A stretch of 60,431 nucleotides of DNA from Caryophanales bacterium UBA6768 (GTDB lineage: Bacteria; Bacillota; Bacilli; Bacillales_D; Amphibacillaceae). Numbering within the stretch: position 1 is the first letter of the stretch; every line of letters starts with the position of its first letter. Shown piece after piece: positions 49,661 to 57,321 of this stretch. The notes under the pieces were generated by a model. That model was not told where the DNA came from, made no database searches, and saw only the letters and a list, made by a program, of their open reading frames with translations. A program made the translations under genes and the position numbers. The DNA is taken from assembly GCA_002453315.1 (NCBI GenBank), contig DKGO01000148.1, forward strand, positions 1 through 60,431, read 5' to 3'.

Positions 49661-50607
49661 AATGTTGGACTATAAAATCATTCTTAGTTTACATAATATA
49701 TATTGTTTCCGAAGAATGACACATTTACGGTTCGCAAGATGCTTTTATAGTACGACCACATATATTATCTAGTACAGCACCGTTAGTTATGTACACAAAA
49801 TACTAAGCACATAACTTTTATTTTTTAGCTTGAAATAAGCTAAAGTTGAGTTAATTATACTATTTTTCGAAGTTGTCGTAAAGTGTAAAATATTTATCTG
49901 AAAATGTGTACTAGTGATAATTGACCTTAGATATGGAATCACAATAAACTTTTAATTTCTTAGATGTTCAACGTGAGCGTCTTTTTTTTCTAAAATGGAG
50001 AGTAAGTGTGAAGAATGACTGGAATAATATTAGGGCCTATTTGATGGAGTGGGAGTAATTCACTAGAAGCATTTGAAGTGAAAACGTTGATTTGACTGCA
50101 TTTCGATGGTACGTAAAATGGATGAAACAATTAAAAATGAATAGGTTCTCCGCCAAGATCCCGCCAGAGGAAACGGAGAAAAATGAGAGGTATTGTGTAA
50201 AAGCAGTATCTCTTTTTTATATTTTTTATTTGTTTTGAAATCGCTGTTTATTAGGATTTTTTGAGTATTAGTTTTTTAGAGAGTGAAATTACTCTTTTAA
50301 AATTATTAACAAATCTAGACCTTCTAGAAAAATTATCTCCGCCAGAGTGTTTTTACGCTGTGAATATATTAAGTGAAATAATATAAAATTAACCATGCTA
50401 CGTTACCGAGAATGTTAACAAATAAAGGATGAGAAATGGAAGAAGTGTAAGTGTCATATACAATATGTAAATCTATTCTTTTCAACCAACTCCATGCATG
50501 TGGAGTGTGTATCGTTGCTACAAAGAGAAACTATATAGAAATCCTTAGTTTTAAACACTTTTACAAGCATTTCGTGTTTGTGTAACTGCTAAACTAAAGT
50601 AGTCAAA
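49661..50607. other. About 0.95 kb of apparently non-coding, possibly decayed DNA left of the IS
   Basis: No supported gene. It holds an 8-bp hairpin TTTAGCTT/AAGCTAAA (49824-49844), a TTCTCCG/CGGAGAA inverted pair at about 50144-50180 that includes CCGCCA, a second CTCCGCCAGAG at about 50338, a terminator-like hairpin at about 50186-50222, and a lone ACTCCA...TGGAGT palindrome (50489-50506). Confidence 0.5.
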
Positions 50608-52288
50608 TTGGAGGTGCGGATGTTTTCTTGGACCATTAATAGATAAATATTTTTAAAATAGGGTGAGTAAAATTAGTAAGATTTGTTATGTCTGCTTAAT
50701 TCCTTATTCGTGTTCATCAGATGTCTATGCAACTAAATTCATAGATTCTCGATATTTCATGATGCTAATTCCACCTAACGATAGCTTGACCCTTTGATTA
50801 TTATACCATTCAAGATACTCGTCTAATAGTTCAATGAAGTCTCCAATAGACATGGCCTTCCAAGACTCACCATAAAAGAACTCATTTTTAAGTCGTCCAA
50901 AAAAGCCTTCACATGCAGCATTATCAGGAGAACATCCTTTCTTGGTCATCGAACGTAGGAGATTATTGTTATCCATTCGGTCAATCCATCCTTGCCATCG
51001 ATAATGCGCACCACGATCTGTATGAATGATGGGTTGCTCATCTTTCTGCAATATAAATACCGCTTTATCAAGCATCTTGTTCACTAACTCTGCATTGGGA
51101 GAAGTGCTAATTGTCCAACTCACGACTGCACCATCAAAACAATCAACCATTGGCGATAAATAAATTTTTCCAGCGGGAATACTGAATTCTGTGATATCCG
51201 TCACCCATTTTTCATTTGGTTTATCTGCCTTAAAATTTCTTTGAAGGATATTAGGTACAGCCGGAGATATTTCGCCATGATACGAATTATATTTCCTCAT
51301 TTTAATAGTTTTCGAGATAAGGTTTTCTTCCCGCATAATTCGTCGAACAACTTTTTCTGAAAGAACAATACCGTTATTTTTCAGTGATGCATATATTCGA
51401 CGGTAACCGTATCGACGTTTGTTTCTTTCGAAGATATCAACAATTTTAGCACGTACGTCTTTATACTTATCAGGCAAAGCAAGTTGCTTCTTATGATAAC
51501 AGTAACTACTTTTAGGGATATCAATGATTGAGAGTAACTGAGAGAGCCTATACTTTGGACGAAGGGCATCAATCAGGATTGTTTTTTCTTTATTTGTGAG
51601 TTTTTCCAGAAAGATGCCCTGGTCTTTTTTTATAATCTCTCCCGCCTTTTCTAATATATCCTTTTGCATTTGAAGATAATATACCTCTTCTTGGAGTTGC
51701 TTGACTTGATCCTTGAGCTTATTAATATCTGTATCCTTAGATTTATTCATTTTATTTATGGGCACTCCCTTACCAAGCAACTGATCTTTGTATTTATAAA
51801 GGGATTCCCGACTAACACCGACTTTATCAGCAATACTCTGTGCAGATGTATCACCACGGGTGAGTAAGGCAAGAACAGCAGCTTCTTTCTCTTTTGAAGT
51901 TAATTTTAGCCCATTTCTTTTGAATTTACGAGGTTGTGGTGCCAATTCCTTTACCCATTGTGTTAATAGTGCACGGCTAGGATAGCTTAACATTCTACAC
52001 GTACGAGCATAACATTTCCCGAATTCCAAATAAAGATTAACGGCTTTACGTTTTTCTTTATCCGTATATTTGGATCGTCGAGTAATTTCCTTTTTAACAT
52101 CACCGTGACCTTTGTATTCTTCTATCCAGTGTCTAAGAGCCCCACGTGAAGGATATCCCAATTCATTTATTACAGCGGCATAGGATTCATATTTAAAATA
52201 AAGTTTTATGGCTTTTAATCTATCTTTATAGGCATACATAGTTTTCCTCCCGACCAATTTTGGTCTAAGATTTTGTCCGCATGCCCAA
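50608..52288 (-). mobile_element. IS3-family insertion sequence, about 1.68 kb
   Basis: The transposase is enclosed by imperfect terminal inverted repeats that align without gaps: TTGGAGGTGCGGATG...CTTGGACC at 50608-50634 and, on the minus strand from 52288, TTGGGCATGCGGACA...CTTAGACC. Identical blocks are TTGG, TGCGGA, TCTT and GACC. No target-site duplication is obvious next to these ends, so the true ends may extend a few bases or a flank may be rearranged. Confidence 0.75.
50725..52239 (-). CDS. IS3-family transposase, OrfA and OrfB in one frame
   Basis: 504 residues from ATG 52239 (GGGAGG six bases upstream); an upstream in-frame ATG at 52296 lies outside the predicted IS end. N-terminal repeated HTH modules (about 1-170), a coiled coil (about 175-205), then the rve/DDE integrase with Asp in WVTDITEF, Asp in HTDRGAHY and Glu in NAACEGFFGRLKNEFF. 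Most IS3 elements fuse OrfA and OrfB by a -1 frameshift; here one open frame covers both. Appears intact. Confidence 0.92.
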   Translation of the reverse strand: MYAYKDRLKAIKLYFKYESYAAVINELGYPSRGALRHWIEEYKGHGDVKKEITRRSKYTDKEKRKAVNLYLEFGKCYARTCRMLSYPSRALLTQWVKELAPQPRKFKRNGLKLTSKEKEAAVLALLTRGDTSAQSIADKVGVSRESLYKYKDQLLGKGVPINKMNKSKDTDINKLKDQVKQLQEEVYYLQMQKDILEKAGEIIKKDQGIFLEKLTNKEKTILIDALRPKYRLSQLLSIIDIPKSSYCYHKKQLALPDKYKDVRAKIVDIFERNKRRYGYRRIYASLKNNGIVLSEKVVRRIMREENLISKTIKMRKYNSYHGEISPAVPNILQRNFKADKPNEKWVTDITEFSIPAGKIYLSPMVDCFDGAVVSWTISTSPNAELVNKMLDKAVFILQKDEQPIIHTDRGAHYRWQGWIDRMDNNNLLRSMTKKGCSPDNAACEGFFGRLKNEFFYGESWKAMSIGDFIELLDEYLEWYNNQRVKLSLGGISIMKYRESMNLVA

Positions 52289-52306
52289 GTGTTCAATTTA
52301 ACTTGA

Positions 52307-52534
52307 CGGTTACAGGAGAAAGAACTTGCTTATTATGTAAAAGATCATGCTTTGCCATTAATTAATCAAGCGTATGTCTTTTCTGAATTAATCAATCCTG
52401 TATTTCAAGAAAAAGAGAATCAAATAAAAGTCTGGGTCACAGTAAAATATTTAGATCAGACGACCAAGTCAACACAATTCTCACAGTATGAATTGACTTT
52501 AGAGAAAGATAGAAACTGGATGATTGTAGAATAA
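52307..52534 (+). pseudogene. C-terminal gene fragment next to the IS, possibly conjugation protein TcpC/Orf13-like
   Basis: An open frame reads RLQEKELAYYVKDHALPLIN and ends with a typical beta-rich tail FSQYELTLEKDRNWMIVE. It has no start or ribosome site and begins just past the IS end. The tail resembles NTF2-like C-termini of Tn916 Orf13/TcpC-type conjugal proteins; that is recognition from memory, not a search. The matching N-terminal part is not found left of the IS. Confidence 0.4.
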
Positions 52535-52735
52535 AAATAATCTAGTACATCTACATTGTATAGAGACACACCACTTATCTATTAGAAAGAAAATAAGTGG
52601 TGAGTTTCATCATGCGACTAAACGAATATTTTTATATCTCTTTTCTAGGCTGACCTTCCGTTATAATGCGCGATATAATAAGTAAAACTTTTTATATGTA
52701 TGCGTAAGGAATTAGGCTAATAAAGGAGGAATTAT

Positions 52736-52941
52736 ATGATTAAAGATAACGAAAAAAAACATTTATTAAAGTATGGATTAAATCAAAAATTGGGTGCAAA
52801 AAAAGAATTAAGCAAAAAAATTAAAGTTTTAAAAAAAAAATGATTCGGATCAGTGAAGAAAAGGGAATAAATCATCCTTTAACCATTCAGATTAGTCAGG
52901 AATTAGATAGGTTAATTAATGAATATTTGAAATTAATGTAA
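52736..52941 (+). CDS. Spo0E-like aspartyl-phosphate phosphatase split at an A10 tract
   Basis: Spo0E-family proteins dephosphorylate Spo0A~P and delay sporulation. A strong ribosome site (AAAGGAGGA) precedes ATG 52736, and 35 codons run to a TGA at 52841. The second frame starts in the preceding base (-1) at ATG 52840 and encodes the full Spo0E signature, ISEEKGINHPLTIQISQELD and on to RLINEYLKLM. The two frames meet inside AAAAAAAAAA (52831-52840). One extra A would fuse them to a normal-size 68-residue protein. It may be expressed by slippage, be phase-variable, or be a pseudogene. Confidence 0.6.
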
Positions 52942-53260
52942 AAAAATAACATTGCATAAAAAGCTTGTGCAATATTATTGGCTATTTTGGACTTCATGTT
53001 AACCGATTTTTTAGGCATGTATATCATTCAATGCTTTTGCTTATTGTTTGTAAGCGCCATCATGGCATACCTCACTCTGTTATTGAATACTGGGAAAAAA
53101 TTAGTAAGCTGTATGGTGAGTAGGTATCCAAAAAACACACAATTCCTATATAAAGTATGTTCTTATCTATAATATGATTGCGAACCGTATTTTGCTTGAT
53201 GAAGTAAACGCACTAGTTTTTTGAGAAAGTTACAGTAAATGATAATGTCTCAGTGAAAAT
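52942..53260. other. Gap with no convincing gene
   Basis: A 64-codon open frame (52978-53172) starts without a ribosome site, and an alternative frame is broken by stops; neither resembles a known family. A TTGCA...TGCAA inverted pair lies at about 52949-52976. Possibly decayed DNA. Confidence 0.4.
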
Positions 53261-53307
53261 AATTAGAAACTGTGCGTATGTTATAATGAAATAAATCGAA
53301 ATATACA
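53261..53307 (+). promoter_or_regulatory. Promoter/leader of the RDD gene, shared with the DUF3626 gene
   Basis: AATTAGAAACTGTGCGTATG then TTATAATGAAATAAATCGAA and ATATACA. It includes an extended -10 TGTTATAAT (53279-53287). Nearly the same sequence is found at 57252-57302. Confidence 0.6.
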
Positions 53308-53317
53308 GAGGTGTTAC

Positions 53318-53815
53318 ATGAACAATATTCCTATTAAAAATAGACTAATAGAATTGCTTGTTGATTATTTAATAATAATTGCATACTTAGTTATATTATT
53401 AATCGTCAACCTGGGACTCAGCTTTTTTATTTTTAAGGGAATTCCAGAATATACAGAAATACAAGCGCAACTAATAGCAACATTTACATCAGTGATACCA
53501 ATTATCTTTATTTTTTCATATCTTGATTATTTTAAAAAAGGATCCATTGGAAAAAGAGTATCTGGATTGAAATTGACCTACACAAACCACAGATTTAGCT
53601 CAAGTTTATTAAGAAATAGTATAAAGTTTTTGCCGTGGCAATTAGGACATGTAGGTGTTATCCATGGAGTATATAGTGATTTTGATATGCCTGCAATCAT
53701 TATTGCAAATAGTGGAACCTTTCTTGGGTTTGTATTGTTGTTTATGGGATTATTTAGAAAAGATAAACGTCATCTAGCTGATTTAATAGCAGGTACAAAA
53801 GTAGAATTACAATAA
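53318..53815 (+). CDS. RDD-family membrane protein
   Basis: 165 residues, three to four membrane helices. The RDD signature residues are present: Arg in KNRLIELLVDYLII with Asp, KKGSIGKRVSGLKL, and KRHLADLIAGTKV at the C-terminus. Some RDD proteins act in Na+(Li+,K+)/H+ exchange; no role is assigned here. Ribosome site GAGGTG before ATG. Confidence 0.88.
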   Translation: MNNIPIKNRLIELLVDYLIIIAYLVILLIVNLGLSFFIFKGIPEYTEIQAQLIATFTSVIPIIFIFSYLDYFKKGSIGKRVSGLKLTYTNHRFSSSLLRNSIKFLPWQLGHVGVIHGVYSDFDMPAIIIANSGTFLGFVLLFMGLFRKDKRHLADLIAGTKVELQ

Positions 53816-54124
53816 CAGCTTGCAATTAAACTAATTAAAATCAATTTTTTAGTTTATTTAGATTATCGTGTGAAAAATGCGATAACTAATTGGAATGTAT
53901 GATACAGTTATTTTTTGCAAAATTTCGACCATTCCACTAATCCAATAAAGAAGAATTAAAAGAACGATGATAATTTTATATTGATAAACATTTAGGTAAA
54001 AAGGCTTGTTACATATGTAATATTTTTACCTCCTCAGTTTTGACGAATTCATAATTGATGACACCATTGTTGTTTTTGTCTTATGAAATATCAAGCTATT
54101 TCGTCCATTTAACAACCTGAATTT
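53816..54124. other. Gap upstream of the oxidoreductase promoter
   Basis: No gene seen; A+T-rich, with the ECF41-type promoter match at its right end. Confidence 0.5.
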
Positions 54125-54151
54125 TGTCACAAAAAAGTACCTTAACTCGTT
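54125..54151 (+). promoter_or_regulatory. Match to the ECF41 promoter consensus
   Basis: TGTCACA (54125-54131), 16 bases, CGTT (54148-54151). The published ECF41 consensus is TGTCACA-N16-CGTC, so the -35 and spacing are exact and one -10 base differs. The site lies 35 bases before the oxidoreductase ATG, and the ECF41 sigma gene is the next gene in the operon. Confidence 0.75.
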
Positions 54152-54185
54152 TCATTTACGATAACGAGAATAGGGGGAGAGCATA

Positions 54186-55382
54186 ATGAATGACGTCACT
54201 TGTGTTGTAATTGGTGGAGGATATGCGGGAATTCATGCTGTCAAAGCGATTCGAAAAGCATTCTCGGGAAAATCAAGTACAAGATTGCGATTAATCCTCA
54301 TAGAGAAAAATCCTTACCATTTTCGAAAAGTACTGTTGTTCAAGCTAGCCGCTAAAGACGAAGACATTACGATTCCTTTGAAATACTTGTTCCCTGAAGG
54401 GATTGATATCATTCAAGCTACGGTTACGAAGATCGAATCAGAGGAGCGAAAGCTGGTTTATCAGGATTCAGCAGGGCTTAAACATACGTTGAACTATAAC
54501 ATCCTCGTTTTGGCTGTGGGGAGTGTCGTGCGACAGCCTGCTGTCGAACTAGGAGGAATGCCTTTGTTGGATTTGGATACTGCAGTGAAGATTAGAAGAG
54601 CGTGGCGTGCTAACTTAAAGCGGGCTGTTATGGAAACTGATATAGTGGAACGTCAGAGATTGACGACGATTGCTATTGTCGGAGCTGGTATAAGCGGGAT
54701 TGAAACGTCGGCTGAATTGGCTTGTATCGTTCGTGAAGATGCAAAGAAAGTAGGACTTGACCCGAATAATGTACGTATATGCTTGTTGAATGTGCACAGC
54801 AGGCTATTCCAAGAGGGTCCGCCTAAGGTAGGGAATAAACTAGAGCGTCTGCTCTTCTTAAGCGGTGTAACGGTCTTGCACAGACACAAGGTTTTACAAG
54901 AAAAAGATGGGATGCTTTCTTTTTTCAATGGTAAAGAAATGTCCGTAGGTCTGTGTATTTGGACATTAGGATTGTTACCCAATCCAATGTTACCGAAATT
55001 TGGGTTACCACTCACTCCGGAAGGTTACGTCATTGTAGATACAAGTTATCGAGTTAAGGGTGCCCCGGGTATATATAGTATTGGCGACTGTGCACACATC
55101 TTGGATGCTACGACCGGTCGACCTGACGGGAAAACGTGTAAAGAAGCGAGCGCTCAAGCAGTGAGGCTTGGGAAGGTTGTAATGTCAGATTTAACAGGAG
55201 GAAAGCCACATTCGCATAAAGGTTATATGGATTTCTTTTGTTTTGGATTGGGTCCAGGGCTAGGAATGGTATGGACTCGTCTGTGGGGACTAAATATCCT
55301 AATAACCGGAAAACTGGGTTGGTACATTCGAAAATTAACGTGGGATCATGCTAGTTTGTTAAAAGGGAAAAAAATGGGGTGA
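54186..55382 (+). CDS. NAD(P)/FAD-dependent oxidoreductase (NDH-2/FSP1-like), ECF41-linked
   Basis: 398 residues with two dinucleotide-binding loops, FAD VVIGGGYAGIHAV (about 8) and NAD IVGAGISGIETSAEL (about 164), and YSIGDCAH (about 300) closing the FAD site. The overall type is type-II NADH dehydrogenase-like. No clear C-terminal membrane helix. ECF41 genes are regularly next to oxidoreductase-type target genes, so this is the probable target. Visibly richer in G+C than nearby genes, suggesting transfer. Ends six bases before the sigma gene. Confidence 0.88.
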   Translation: MNDVTCVVIGGGYAGIHAVKAIRKAFSGKSSTRLRLILIEKNPYHFRKVLLFKLAAKDEDITIPLKYLFPEGIDIIQATVTKIESEERKLVYQDSAGLKHTLNYNILVLAVGSVVRQPAVELGGMPLLDLDTAVKIRRAWRANLKRAVMETDIVERQRLTTIAIVGAGISGIETSAELACIVREDAKKVGLDPNNVRICLLNVHSRLFQEGPPKVGNKLERLLFLSGVTVLHRHKVLQEKDGMLSFFNGKEMSVGLCIWTLGLLPNPMLPKFGLPLTPEGYVIVDTSYRVKGAPGIYSIGDCAHILDATTGRPDGKTCKEASAQAVRLGKVVMSDLTGGKPHSHKGYMDFFCFGLGPGLGMVWTRLWGLNILITGKLGWYIRKLTWDHASLLKGKKMG

Positions 55383-55388
55383 TAGAGG

Positions 55389-56267
55389 ATGGGGATTCAG
55401 ATGCAAAAATTATACGCACAGTATAAAGGACTACTATTTAAACTTGCCTATCAATTAACTGGTTCAACGTCCGATGCAGAGGATGCGGTTCACGATGTAT
55501 TTCTGAAATTATACGACGTTGAACCTAAACGATTAGTAAAACCGAAAGCTTATTTGTGCAAAATGGTGACAAATCGCTGTCTGGATATACTTAAATCCGC
55601 GCGTAAAAAACGGGAGCAGTATTTCGGATATTGGCTTCCCGAGCCTGTTCTTACTCCAAGTGATACAACGTTGGAATCGATTGTTCGTGGTGAATTATTA
55701 TCTTACGCTTTGCTCGACATGCTTGAGAAACTCTCACCTTCACAAAGAGCAGCATTCGTATTGCGAGAAGCTCTTGGATGCGAATATCCCTTTATTGCTG
55801 AGGTGATTGGAAAAAGTGAGTTGAATTGTCGAAAATTGGTCAGTCGTGCAAGGGAAAAGATGGGGATTACGCACAATGATTCGATCCGTGCGGAAGTAGC
55901 GAGTGAGGAGTGGGTTCGTAGATTTATTTTGGCTCTACAGCAAGGTCATGTTGATACAGTTGTATCTCTTCTTGCAGAAGATATTATCTTAATTTCAGAC
56001 GGAGGGGGCAAAGCACCAGCTGCTAGCCATCCAATTAAATCATATGAACGTGTTGTTCAATTGCTTTTCGGACTTATGCGTCAAGCGCCCCATTTCGAAG
56101 GAGGCGTTCACATAGAAATCGAGAATATCAATGGTCAACATGGGTGTGTGCTCCGATCTAGCAAAGGCATTGTTGCTGTTGTACTCACACAATTCAGAAA
56201 CAATTCGATACACAAGCTTTACTTTATTAGGAATCCCGATAAATTAAGTCTTCCACGTCTTTGGTAA
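55389..56267 (+). CDS. ECF41-family RNA polymerase sigma factor with SnoaL-like C-terminal domain
   Basis: 292 residues: sigma region 2 (about 8-75, LLFKLAYQLTGSTSDAEDAV), linker with WLPEP (82-86), sigma region 4 (about 110-160), and a SnoaL/NTF2-like domain (about 172-290) containing the ECF41 hallmarks DGGGK (204-208) and NPDKL (284-288). In this family the C-terminal extension replaces a separate anti-sigma factor. GGGGTGA lies six bases before ATG 55389; an internal ATG at 55401 is possible. Confidence 0.93.
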   Translation: MGIQMQKLYAQYKGLLFKLAYQLTGSTSDAEDAVHDVFLKLYDVEPKRLVKPKAYLCKMVTNRCLDILKSARKKREQYFGYWLPEPVLTPSDTTLESIVRGELLSYALLDMLEKLSPSQRAAFVLREALGCEYPFIAEVIGKSELNCRKLVSRAREKMGITHNDSIRAEVASEEWVRRFILALQQGHVDTVVSLLAEDIILISDGGGKAPAASHPIKSYERVVQLLFGLMRQAPHFEGGVHIEIENINGQHGCVLRSSKGIVAVVLTQFRNNSIHKLYFIRNPDKLSLPRLW

Positions 56268-56342
56268 CAGGTGTGCAACAAGGCTTCACGCTTCATACTT
56301 TTTTATCGAATAGCACTATAATTCTGTCCTAATAAAGCATAA

Positions 56343-56507
56343 ATTGACAGCATTGCGACGGTAGAGATCTATTATGTTATCAATTACCTGTTTGTTCATT
56401 TTGATGAAATATATTGTGAGGAAGAGGATTTTGATCTTCAAAGAATGATAAAGAATCTTGATAATTATGTTGACTTTATGAGTGGAGGATTAGATAGGGG
56501 TGAATAA
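56343..56507 (+). pseudogene. Possible 3' remnant of a gene overlapping the next start
   Basis: An open frame of 54 codons with no start codon near its beginning encodes VINYLFVHFDEIYCEEEDFD and ends MSGGLDRGE. Its last bases overlap the following gene's ribosome site and GTG, as in an operon. Looks like the end of an acidic small protein; family not recognised. Confidence 0.35.
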
Positions 56508-57096
56508 TATCACAAGACAACTAAAACAGTATGATAAATTTCTTGCTGTAATTTTTGGAGTACTTACTTTAATACTCCTTGCGTTAGCATTTACGAATAA
56601 AACTTTTTTCGAGTGGGCTTATGAGCGGCATCAGAACCAATTAAGTTGGTATTTAAAACCTTTATTCCTTATCCCATTTTGCTACTTTGCATACAAAAGA
56701 AGTTGGGCTGGTATTTTAGGAACCATTTTCTTGTTATTAACTAGTATGTTCTGGTTCCCAAAGCCTACTGTTATAAGTGAACAGGCAAAGCAATTTTTAG
56801 AAATGGAAAAGGAGTATTTAAGTGGTGATTGGGGATTTGCCAAAGTACTCATGTCATCACTGGTACCTATATCACTTACTGCTTTAGCAGTAGCATTCTG
56901 GAAACGAAGTTTATGGTTTGGATTATCTGTTATTGTTTTTATAGCTATAGCCAAAATGACTTGGAGTGTTATGTTTGGTGGAGAAGCAGGGAAATCAATC
57001 TTTATCCCTGCAATCCTTGGGCTAGTGACTTGTATCATCTTAATTTATATAGGATTTAGGAAACTTGAAAAAAGAAAAGAGAGTAAAGTCAATTAA
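56500..57096 (+). CDS. Hypothetical membrane protein
   Basis: 198 residues, with five or six hydrophobic helices (for example FLAVIFGVLTLILLALAFT, SWAGILGTIFLLLTSMFWF, GLSVIVFIAIAKMTW, ILGLVTCIILIYIGF) and a basic C-terminus. Start GTG 56500, with GGAGGATTAGATAGGG upstream. No family recognised. Confidence 0.75.
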   Translation: MNNITRQLKQYDKFLAVIFGVLTLILLALAFTNKTFFEWAYERHQNQLSWYLKPLFLIPFCYFAYKRSWAGILGTIFLLLTSMFWFPKPTVISEQAKQFLEMEKEYLSGDWGFAKVLMSSLVPISLTALAVAFWKRSLWFGLSVIVFIAIAKMTWSVMFGGEAGKSIFIPAILGLVTCIILIYIGFRKLEKRKESKVN

Positions 57097-57251
57097 TCTT
57101 AATGTAGTAAGTAAGAGTGCAATATTGATGATCTAAAGTTACGGTACTAAAGTTTTTAAAGAAGGGATATGTTCTATGATCTGATAGGAGTAAAAACTAT
57201 TTATATTTCTTCAGACATAGTTATGTTAATTCAGAATGTTTCAAGGAATAT

Positions 57252-57302
57252 AATTAGAAACTGTGTGTACAACTTGTACAATGAAATAAATCGGAATATA
57301 CA
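57252..57302 (+). promoter_or_regulatory. Leader of the DUF3626 gene, near-copy of the RDD leader
   Basis: AATTAGAAACTGTGTGTACA, ACTTGTACAATG, AAATAAATCGGAATATACA. Compared with 53261-53307 it differs in a central segment (four bases longer) and a few single bases. GTACA-ACTT-GTAC gives a small palindrome not present in the other copy. Confidence 0.55.
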
Positions 57303-57321
57303 ATGAAAAGAGGGGTTATCA

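Noticed and set aside
49824..49844. Perfect hairpin TTTAGCTT/AAGCTAAA as a terminator
   Set aside because: Neither strand has a T-run after the stem, and no gene ends beside it.
52978..53172. 64-codon open frame with hydrophobic N-terminus
   Set aside because: No ribosome site, no family resemblance; the region looks like non-coding or decayed DNA.
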